The notes under the pieces are model-generated. The model was not told the DNA's origin. It worked only from the letters and a program-made list of their open reading frames with translations, and searched no databases. This document shows positions 24,401-36,400 of a DNA stretch of 64,000 nt, one piece after another. The stretch comes from Bolinopsis microptera (lineage: Eukaryota > Ctenophora > Tentaculata > Lobata > Bolinopsidae): contig NC_087083.1 in the NCBI RefSeq assembly GCF_026151205.1, positions 9,607,460 to 9,671,459 on the forward strand. The letters are read 5' to 3'. The position numbers and the translations under genes are program-made. Every line of letters begins with the position of its first letter. Within the stretch, counting starts at the first letter, position 1.

Positions 24401-27400
24401 AAAGAGGATAAAATATCTATACATATTCGATAAAATGATCAGATTGTTACGGTTAAAGCGAAAGTGAATAAGAAAGTGAAAGAAAAGTACAACCGACCTG
24501 TCTCACAAGCAAGGAGCACGTCCTCAGTATGATCACAGTTGTGTATGGTACTGGAATTACAAGAACTCCACGCATTTGAGGTACAGTTGACGTCGTCTAA
24601 CTTGATCTTCTTGCTGTACTGTAGATCATCGTACAGTATTCCACTACTCCACTCTACTGACTTCTGGTATCCCAACTCTGTAGAGGTAGAATAAATAGAA
24701 AGTGAAAGCGAAAGTAATAAGGTTAGGGCTGATATCCCAACTCTGTAGAGGTATACTAAGTAGAAAGTGAAAGCGAAAGTAACAGGGTTAGGGCTGGTAT
24801 CCCAACTATGTAGCGGTATAAAAGTATAAAGTGAAAGCGAAAGTAATAAGGTTAGGGCTATTATCCCAACTCTGCAGTAGAGGTATAATAAATAGAAGGG
24901 AAAGCGAAAGTAACAGGGTTAAGGCTGGTATCCCAATTCTGTAGAGGTATAATAAGTAGAAAGTGAAAGCGAAAGTAATAGGGTTAGGGCAGGGGATGCC
25001 CATAAGTCGGGTCCTGTACTGAGATACTATTTGATCAAATATGAAATAGGTAAATACCCTTGTGATGGTTTGCTTTTCCATACGTGGTAAAAAGGTAAGC
25101 AGCTTTGTAAATAATCACTTGTATTAAAAAGTGTATTTTAACCATTGTGGTTGTTGAACTGGACCTATCTTTACAGAATACAGATAGCGTTAGCTCTGTG
25201 GTTGTTGAACTGGACCTACCTTTACAGATAGTGTTAGCACTGTGATTGTTGAACTGGACCTACCTTTACAGATAGCGTTAGCACTGTGGTTGTTGAACTG
25301 TACCTACCTTTACAGATAGCGTTAGCACTGTGGTTGTTGAACTAAACCTACCTTTACAGATAGCGTTAGCACTGAGGTTATTAAACTGGACCTACCTTTA
25401 CAGATAGCGTTAGCACTGTGGTTGTTGAACTGGTCATCACAAACCGTCCCGTCTTCGTAAAGGATAAGTCCCAACTGGTCATCTGTTTTAGTCTCTCCGA
25501 ACTCGTCTACTAGTCTGAATTCTGTGATGGTATTTTATTATCTTCCTCGCCCAATCCAGTTCATTGAGTGATTTTAGTTCGCTTACATTCAGCATATTTA
25601 TTGTGAAGAAGTATCTTACTTTGAAAGCGGACGAACGTTCGCAATCTTAGTTTATATAGTATGTAATCAGTAATATATAATTATAATATAGTGTACTATC
25701 TATATTAGTATGCTAACCTTTGCACTGGAAAGCATTGCACTCCCCTACTTCTGTAGCGTTACCCTCGCAGTTAGCGCCCCCATATCGCGGAGAGGGCCGG
25801 TTACACGACCTGGTCCTGTTTCTGGTCCCACCTCCACACTGCGCTGTACATCTCGTCCATTTCCCGTATTCGCTCCAGTGGCCGTCGCGGGGTAATGCTG
25901 GGATGATGTTATGTGTGAAGCAGGTTATTTACAATGTGCAGTGATGAGATCGAAGATGGATAATTGGCGATGATAGTTTAGAGGCAATGAAAATTATCTC
26001 TGATGCATTATTTCTGGAACCTTTTCTGGTACTAAAAACAATGTTAATTGACGGTATCCGTATCCAGTCGTTTCAATGAACCCTTGATATGATCAAAATG
26101 TTTATAAACAGTTGTCTGTTGTCTATTAAGTTATGTATTTACATTTTTTAAATGAACTGTACCATGTTCGCAAAACTGAATTCGGTATCACCTGCTGTTT
26201 ATGAGTTTAGTTATTGGCAGTGAGTTTATGAATAATTGCTTATTAATTATACCTAGTTCACAAGCCAATACAACATCCTGTTCATGAGTGCAATCATGGG
26301 CTCTCTCAGAAGTACAAGTAGTCCAGTCATCGTTCTTACAGCTCAGATCGTCTAGTTTTATCAATCTCTGTCTTTGGAGGTCCCCGTAGAGGATTCCTCC
26401 TCTGAAGGAAATAGCTGTGTGGTGTCCCATCTCCCTGTGAAGAGTACTGTGAGATACCTTGTCTCATCTCTACCTACAAAACCTTTAAACCAAGGGAAAC
26501 TACAAAACCTTCAAACCAAGTGAAACTACAAAACCTTCAAACCAAGTGAAACTACAAAACCTTCAAACCAAGTGAAACTACAAAACCTTCAAACCAAGTG
26601 AAACTACAAAACCTTCAAACCAAGTGAAACTACAAAACCTTCAAACCAAGTGAAACTACAAAACCTTCAAACCAAGTGAAACTACAAAACCTTCAAACCA
26701 AGTGAAACTACAAAACCTCTCAGACGTTAAACAATAAACGATAGCAATGTTTGAGTGTAGATAACTGTTTCATTGTGGGTGTTGACCTGCAGATGGCGTT
26801 AGCAGTGTGATTATCGAACCCATCTGAACACACGGTTCCCCCCTCGTACAGCAGCACACCCTCTTCTTGGGAGTATATTTTGTTTCCCTTAGCGTTCACT
26901 GTCTCGAAATCTGGTGGGTTAAAAAAGGGTTAGGTTATCGGCATCTTCAGTATTACGGTATCTGCTGTATTACGGCATCTCATGCTGTATTACGGCATCT
27001 ATTTTAAAAACTGTAGTCGTAGAAACGAAATTAAAGCTGGAAATCTAAATACATTTAAATATTCTCATGCACTTCAAGTTCAAAAGCACGTTGAGAATCT
27101 AAAAGGACTTGGAAAATATTTTATTGGCGTTTGTACATTCCATACTCACATCCGCAGATATCACTATTACACTCCCTAGCCTCGGTGTCATTACCCTTGC
27201 AATCGTGACCGCCATACCGGGGAGAAGGGTTACTACAGTTCCGGGACCTATCCTGTACACCTCCTCCACAGTATTGTTCCGAGCACTCCGACCACTCCGA
27301 CCATTCTGTGTAGTCCCCGTTCCGTGGCAGTGCTGTGAACAGGGATTATCATTGTAACAAGAACGGTTCTCGCACTATATTACGATAGCATTATATTATT

Positions 27401-30400
27401 ACGATCTCACTATATAACAGTAGTAATATAGTGCTGTTACGGGGAGGCCGAGGATCTCATAATTCTCTTCGATAACCCTAACTCTAACCCTATCCCGACT
27501 CCCGAGGCGTTTATCAGTATAGCAATGATGAGTGGGCTTAATGTAAACTTGTAAACAAATTGCTAAATTGGAGAGTATCATGCATGAAGCAGAGGTTTTC
27601 TTAACTACATGGCGGCCAACTCCTTGATAAGCGGCAGTGTTGGGTTATAAGATCGTCTAAGAATATTATTTAACAAGAAGGGTTACCTTCCACAGGGGGT
27701 TGGGTTGGGGGCTTCTCCCACATATATCTTAGTTAACTCCCACACCACTTAAAGTTAAATATGAAAAACAATGGATCAATCTAACGAACCTAGCTCGCAA
27801 GCGATGAGGACATCTTTCTCGTGGGTGCAGTGAGATGGGTTTCTGATGGAAGTGCATTCCAACCAATCGTTGGAGTTACATTCAATATCATCCAACTTTA
27901 TAGTTTCTACCGACTTCTGGTAATCGCTGCGGTAATACCAGATTTAGTGGAAGGTGAAAAGAAAAATTAATTTTTCTACCGCTTCGCTTCAGATTATATG
28001 CTGTTTACTATTTCACATTTTTAAAAATACTAGATTGAACATTTTTAACGATGTTTTCGTTTAGTTTTCTGTATAAAAATGATTTATTTTGATAGGAAGG
28101 TCAAAATAACTAAATAGAAATGGTTTGTTTCGATTACAAAATTCCTCAGTACCTGAAAAGAATGCCACTCCTCCACGAAATAGCCGCGTGATGCCCCATG
28201 TGTCTGCAGACAGCATCAGCAGCCAAATTAGTAAACCCATCAGCACAAACTGTGCCTCCTTCAAATAACAAAACCCCCTCCAACTGATCAAATGTAGGCT
28301 TCCCGTCGCTTCCTATTATCTCAAACTCTGTGGAGTGTGGTTAGAGAGTTAAAATAAACATATTTTCATGTTTTTTACTCATATATTTTTTATAATATAC
28401 TCAGCACAAAAAAGCTCAAAGCAAGGGAATTGAAAGCACAAAAACTCACGTCCACAAGCAAATGTGTTGCACTCCTGGATCCTCTCAAATGCTCCGGTAC
28501 AGTTTGCGCCCCCAAACTGAGGTTCCGGGTTGCTGCAGGTTCTGTTTCGGGTCCTGTTGCCAGAACCGCAGGGTACTGAACAGTGGCCCCACTCTCCGTA
28601 CAGGCTCCAGTTACCGTCAACTGGTAGAGGGTGGAGGTGTGATAATGAAGTTATGAATAGCGTTTAAGGTAGCGATATAATCATATCTCAACTGAGAGGA
28701 TGAAGAACCGTTCAAGGAAACAATCACGAAAACAGAAAGTTTATATTAATAATACCGCAATAATTTCAACCAAATTTAAATATTAAGAGAGGACTTTACT
28801 TGGACAGGGTTGTGTGCTACACTTCCTTTCATCAACGTCACTATCAGCACACTCCTTACCCCCGTGCTTGGGGACGGGGTTGTTACAGGTCCTGTTTCTG
28901 TTCTGCTTCCCTCCTCCACAGGACTCGGTACAGTTAGACCAAGGTCCGTAGTCGCTCCAACCTCCATCGACTGAACAAACATGTCTCACCATATTGAATA
29001 ATAAACACGTGCTCTTTCATAAACGTGTCTCACGATGTTGGATAAAGATGAAGATTATCATTACTTGTCGACGATAGTTTAAATGATCCATATATTGAGT
29101 AAACTGACCAGGACAAGGCTGTTCATTGCAGACCCTGCTCTTAGTGTCATCCCCTTCGCAGTGGGCTCCACCGTACTGGGGGTGAGGATTATCACACAGC
29201 TTTGTCATCGTTTGTGTTCCTCCTCCGCAATTCTTCGAGCACTTTGCCCAATCACCCCACTTGCCCCAGCCTCCGTCAACTATTGTGTGGGATTTGGGTT
29301 TCAGTTTCCTAAATTAACTGTTGATTTTATTTTAAGTTTTGTTTGAGTGGTTGTTATTTCTGTTTTATTTTAATTTTCCTTTATAGTTCATATTTTTGAG
29401 GGCACCTCAAGCCGTTCCATCTACCTTTAAACCTTTAAATGATGAAAATGGAAACCCCAAAACTATCAGAATTGAAAGTAACACTATTAATCTATACTCT
29501 GAATCGTATCACATTTTCAGATAACTTCTGGGACAATGTTGAACATAATTTGAACTTACTGGGACAATGTTGAACATAATTTTAAACTTAAGAACTTACT
29601 GGGACAATGTTGAACATTACACTCTGCCACCTTGATAGCATCCCCCTCACAATCCACTCCACCGTACTGGGGTTTGGGAGTGTTACACTGCCTGTTCCGA
29701 GTCTGCACTCCTCCTCCGCACTCCGCACTGCACTTACTCCAGTTACCGAATGAACCCCATCCTCCGTTAACTTGAAAATATGTATTTGTTGTTGATAATC
29801 GCTGACTTACACGAGGGATTAATCATGATTTGCTCGCTGGAACTGTATTTGTCCAAGGAAATTAAGCTAATTATACCAAGTTTAAGACCCCGAAGTAGTC
29901 CTGAAGTAAGATAACAATCCCCTTACTTGGACAAGGGTCGAGGTTGCAGGGTTGACCCACCAGGTCCTCCCCCTCACACTCCTTCCCTCCGTTCTCCGGG
30001 GATGGGTTGTCGCATACTCTCGTTCTGTTTTGGATGCCGCCCCCACAATTGACTGAACACATCGACCAGCCTCCAAACTTACCCCATTGACCGTCAACTG
30101 AGGGGAACATTGTTTGTAATCAACTGAGGGGAACATTGTTTCTAGTCAACTGAGTGGAACATTGTTTGTAGTCAACTGAGGGGAACATTGTTTGTAGTCA
30201 ACTGAGGGGAACATTGTTTGTAGTCAACTGAGGGGAACATTGTTTTTATAGTAAACTGAGGGAACATTGTTTGTAGTCAACTGAGTGGAACATTGTTTGT
30301 AGTCAACTGAGGGGAACATTGTTTGTAGTGTCTCCAAATAGGGACTACCATTAAAAATGAGAATCGGTAGCTTAGCTATTGGTATCTTGTTAAAATGTTG

Positions 30401-33400
30401 ATGAATCATCCTGAGTTCGCTTTAAATAGGCGGATTATCAAAAGAAAGACGCTGTCAAGAAATAATATTATACAAGTTTTCATTTTGACATTCCTGACAT
30501 GAAGACCTCTACAAAAAATATCTCACTTGGGCATCCCTGAGTGTTGCAGGTCTCCGTCTCTGTTCCCAGTCCGGTGCACTCCACTCCCCCGTACTGCGGG
30601 ACCGGATTGTTACACTTCCTCTTTCTCGAGTGTATTCCTCCCCCACATTTAGCGGTACACTTGCTCCACTCCGCCCACTCGCTGAACCCTCCGTTAACTG
30701 AGGTGTGTTATTTAGAGGACATACTTCCATTCATTTGTCACTTCCCGCATTATAACTCATGCTATAGATTAAAAGTTACCGGGTCATACTCACTCTGTTG
30801 ACTGAGGTGATAATGGACCTGATACTGTTCATTGAATCATGGTAAATCTATCAAATTTAAACTTATCATAGTATATTCATACTTCCATTCATTTGTCACT
30901 TCCCACATTATAATATAACTCATGTTATAAATTAAAAGTTACCCGGTCATACTCACTGGGACATGGCTGAATGTCACACTCCCGAGTAGTGGAGATAATG
31001 CCGTCACAAGGAAGACCCCCCGAACTGGGTGGTGGGTTGTTACACCTCCGGGTCTTGGTCTGGTTCCCACCTCCACATAACTCGCTGCAGTGGGACCACT
31101 CCGTCCAGTCACCCCACCCTCCGTTCACTGAGGGAGTGGAGTATTGTTAGTTAGAATAGTTAGAATAGTCGCAGTAATTGAAAATGGAGTTGTAATGGTT
31201 ATCAGAATAGTCACAGTTGGACGATCATTCGGGAAATAATCGGGCACGAAATTTAATCTTCTGAATCCAACCTGACAACCTGCACAATAGATATATACGT
31301 AAAACCAACCCGCTCAAGAAATTCAAATATATAAAACTAACCCGCACAAGGCTCCAAGTTGCTATCCTGCCCGCACTAACCCGCACTTACCCGCACAAGG
31401 CTCCAAGTTGCAATCCTGTCCGCACTAACCCGCACTTACCCGCACAAGGCTCCAAGTTGCAATCCTGCCACTCCTCCGCACTCCCCACACACTCAAGCCC
31501 GTCGTTCTTAGGAGCAGGTTTGGTACAGGTCCTGTTCCTGTGTTGTGTTCCACCCCCACACTTAGCGCTGCACTTGGACCAGTTGTGGAACTCGCTCCAG
31601 CCTCCGTCGACTGCAATTATATGCTACTTTTATAGCGATTATAGTGCCTTATCTAGAAATAGTCTGGCTGCACTGTTAGGGTAGAGCTGAAAAAAATGTG
31701 GACAAAAACTTCAAAATTGTTGTCAATCAAGTAAAAAGTGGAGCTGATATTATATGTTTTCTTCACCTGGACATTTGTAATTGCATTCTAGAAGTTTCTC
31801 TTCATATTTGGTGCACTTTTCCTCGCTCTTCTGATGCATTCTCTTCATCTTCTTAGCGGGATGATGGACGCAGCCTATCTTCGATTTGAAGCCTGCAAGG
31901 ATGATCTACTGAACAGTTTTGGTACTTTCAACAATATCAGAAATAAATAAATAGCTGAATAACGTATCGAAATTTTTACGTCATACTCATATTGTCAAAT
32001 TATTTGTTATATTTAGGTTTTAATACTTTCAACACTACTATATATCAAATAATTTGAAAATATGCGTATGACGTAGGATTTCGATACGTTATTCAGCTAT
32101 TTATTTTCATTGGAATCTGTCTTCACTGAATCTATCCAGAAATAATCAGAAATTTGAATGAATGAAAGAAACATCAAACCATAAGACTCAATAACACTAC
32201 ACAAATCCACTAGGTTTAATTAATCTTATTACGGACGTCAATTCACCAGAAGTGCTTTTAAACTTTAAAGTATAGTATTGATCACAGCTATCAAAGGGCC
32301 ACGTCACGAAGGCCGGTCTATAGTTACTATAGTTACTATAGTCACTAACCTGGTGACTATAGTTACTAACCTGGTTACTATAGTTACTAACCTGATTACT
32401 ATCTAGTTACTAACCTGTTTTTGATACAGAAATTCTAATTTATACAGTCAATGAATTAAACAGGTTTTCGGATCTCTCCCTTATTTGGACGGCCCAATAT
32501 GTGAGCGGCTCAAACCAAGGACTGCTGTACAATTAACGGCAGATCCCTACTCCATTAGTCATTAAACCCGTCCGAAACACGACCTTCACGGGTATTAACC
32601 AAATAGTGGCATAAACGAAGTGTTAGATTACCGAAGGCGATGCAGAATTTGTAGAACTTAAACTCGGTTTTGTGCACAACTTTCTCCTCGCAAACATTGT
32701 GCTCCTCCTCCTCTTGGTGCTGTTTTCCTCTTCTGCGCGCATCGCACACTAAGATAACAACCAGCAAGACAAACAAGGGGGACAGTTTCCCCATCACTAC
32801 CAGATCTAAACAATCTCAGTCGTGGAAATTAACTGTAGAAACTATCTGTAGCCGTGGAAACTATCTATGATGACGGGCGATAAAAAGATGGTGACTACGG
32901 TAAATCTGTTGTATTAATTCTCTCTAAAATTTACAAAGATAGAAAATGAAAGGTTAGGTTCAACATGGGGTATTGTCGGTTTATTCATGTTGATTTTAAC
33001 TGTCGTGTAACTCATTGAATGCTTGCTAAATGTCACGTGATTGTTTGTAGTACGTCACGTGAGATAGGTTAGACGACCAAGCCTTGGGAAGTTAGGTACT
33101 GTACTGTAATGTAGTCAGTTCGATATCCGACTAGAATACGATACAACTAAAATTAAGAATCCAATTTATAACTTAATTATTCTAAGTTGACATTTAAGTC
33201 TAGGTTATCGTTTTAAATCTCTTATCTCTTCCCTTTAAATGTAATTTATCAATATTCCCCATTTTTGTAAATTTCATCCAGGTTTGCCTGTCATCCCATG
33301 TTGAATTGTCCCCCTTGTACTTCATTAAAGTTGCTGTTTCGTACTATCATCATATTATAGCGTCTCTAACAAAGCAAAGTAATGTATTATTGCTTTGTTA

Positions 33401-36400
33401 TTTGGGTGCAGTGGAGGGTGTGATATTATATAACGTACTAACTTAACTTATAACACACACACACATCTGGTGGTGACGAGGTAGTGGTGATGGTTAACAG
33501 CGGCCCCTGGACCCTCAGTTTCATACATTGGACAATAAACTTCTTAGTTCCCGGAGTAGAGGTGTGGTTATAACGTCATAGTTTATTTTGTTCAACTTCA
33601 ATGAAAACGAAATGTTGTGTGACAACAGAGTTGCTAAGGTTTCGTACGTATATGACGTCGTGTGGGACCCTCCCCAATATGCTGGAAACTGTCATCATCG
33701 AGCAACCCTTACCCCGGCACATTTATACCACTCAGTTCAATCATCATTCTCCTACACAACTTGAAGACTTATTCATGACCGTATTTGCGTGACTTAAAAA
33801 ACTTTCCGGATATACAAATTACAAAATGCAAATGTGCAATTAAAATCAACTACAAATAAAATATTCTTCAAATAGAGGGTGAACAAACATTGTCATTTAT
33901 TTTATCAACAAATTCATAATTCATGCACGCGTCAAAGCAAATCAATTATTCTCCAACTAAAAACTTGGATATTAGCATCAAATCAGTTCACTTCAGTCAT
34001 TGCAGATCTTTAAAGGTGTTTTCTCATGATCATTTATTGCCCGTTCACCAGGAACAATTTTAGTTTAGTTTCTATAAAAGAGCTGACACATCAAGCCAGC
34101 TAATAATTCACAGTCTCTTCTTCACAGTTCATACTACCAGTACAAATAGTAAGATGTAGTGATTCCAGCCTACTCTGTTGCTGATGACGTCACGTGGCAG
34201 TGTAATGACGTTACGCGACAGTGTGATGACGTCACGTGATAATGATTGATTAATCGTGCTGTCAAACTTCACAGAATTATGCACGGTCTCTTCCTCACAC
34301 TACCAACAGTTGTGTTGCCCGCTTCCTCTGTTACCGCCTCAGAACCCCTGTTGCTACACTCACTCCACTTATCCCTAACTGACGGTGTCCCTGTTACTGA
34401 CGGTGTCCCTGTTACTGACGGTGTCCCTGTTACTGACAGCTGAGTGGACCCTACTTCTGAGTCTTGTTTTTTCATTTCCTGATCTTTAACACTTGTATCA
34501 GTCTTTATGGGGATCTCTGCAGGGGGCTGCTGAGTTGAGACTTTGTCAGCCTGCTTTGTTTCTTTTTCCGTTCCGGAATCATCTCCCTGTCTTATCACAG
34601 CTGTATCTTTTATTTGAGTCTGTACTTCTGTTTCTGTGGGTGCATCATCTGTTGGAATCGCAGCCTCTTCCACCGATTTGTCAGCCTCTTCCTCTGATTT
34701 GTAAGCCTCTTCCTCTGATTTTTCAGCTGTACCCACCCCCACTCCTCCTGCAGAAGCAGCCTGGTGGTCCCACTTGGCACCAGGTATCTTCATAGCATCC
34801 TCCTTGTTCCTAGCCACCTCCGGATCACGTGACTCAGCCTCCCTCAGTTCACGTGCCTCATCTTCTTCTCTAGCTTTGGAGAACCCTGTTGGGCACCTGT
34901 GTGCTAGGGGGGACCCGCCCTCTTGTTTTGCTTTCATTCGTTTTCTCATTGTAGTCAACGTCTCACTGTGTTCTGAATTATAGAGAGATTTTATTTGGTC
35001 CGAGATCAATATCAAAGTATCAAGACCCAAAAAGTGAAGATAACGGATAAGTTGGTCTACAACAGTACAACGGTCACAGCATTTCTTAAAAACACCAATA
35101 GGATTACCGTAAAATGAAAGTAGTTACACAATCAAACCAATAACTAACCAAATCTCAGAGCAGTGGTTGTGTATGATAGTCAAGACCCAATCCAAGGTAA
35201 CAACAGCTTCTTAATCATTAAAATTGGGTCAAGTCAAATCAATTTCCTTGAATCCAAGTGCAATTACAAATGACGCAATGCTAATTAATTAATAACGATA
35301 ATTTATAGACTCGATCAAACTGTCCACACTGAATACACGGTCGTACCAAGCTGAGAGAAAACACGATTTAGTGGCAGTGTACGTTTTACCTCGAGTTATA
35401 GAGTTCGTCAAGTTGTTGACAGTGTAGTTATATTATATACAACGTGTACTGACAAAGTAACGCGGGGATACTATGTCAAATATTTACTGACACAGCATTA
35501 TCGTGATATTATATCCGAGGTTTTCAGAGACCATATAAGACCAGCTTTTTGCGAGTTACTGATGTAATATTACAGAGTCGTGGAACTGAAAATAACAACT
35601 TCTCAATTATTTCTATTTTCTGATGTAATATTACAGAGTGATGGAACTGAAAATAACAACTTCTCAATTATTTCTATTTTTCTATTTTCAGTTTTAAATA
35701 TATTTCCGTGTTGAACATAACATATCAGAACAAACGCTTCCGCTCTGATCAATGTTGTTTTCAGAGAGAGAGAAGGCTGCCAGGGTATACTGGTTTATGG
35801 TTACTATCGTTACTATAGTTACTAACCTGGTTACTATAGCAATGTTGTTTTCAGAGAGAGAAGGCTGCCAGGGTACGCTGGTTACTATAGTTACTAAAGT
35901 TACTAACCTGGTTACTATAGTACCAAATCAGAACAAAAACTTCCACTCTGATCAATGCTGTTTTCAGAGAGAGAATGCAGCCAGGGTATGCTAGTTACTA
36001 TAGTTACTAACCTGGTTACTATAGCAATGTTGTTTTCAGAGAGAGAAGGCTGCCAGGGTACGCTGGTTACTATAGTTACTAAAGTTACTAACCTGGTTAC
36101 TATAGTACCAAATCAGAACAAAAACTTCCACTCTGATCAATGCTGTTTTCAGAGAGAGAATGCAGCCAGGGTATGCTAGTTACTATAGTTACTAACCTGG
36201 TTACTATAGCAATGTTGTTTTCAGAGAGAGAAGGCTGCCAGGGTACGCTGGTTACATTCCTCAGACTCCGGTGGTGAGGAGAAGTACACCCACTTTCTCT
36301 TATGATGCTACCACTGTCAACACAGTTCACAGGTCAGACTCTTCTTCTTCCTTCAGCTTTTTTAGAAACTAATGAGAACCCTTGTTAGCGGCAACAGTTT

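Noticed and set aside
33601-33792. Plus-strand open frame of 63 codons
   Set aside because: No domain, no splice partner and no codon pattern distinct from its surroundings.
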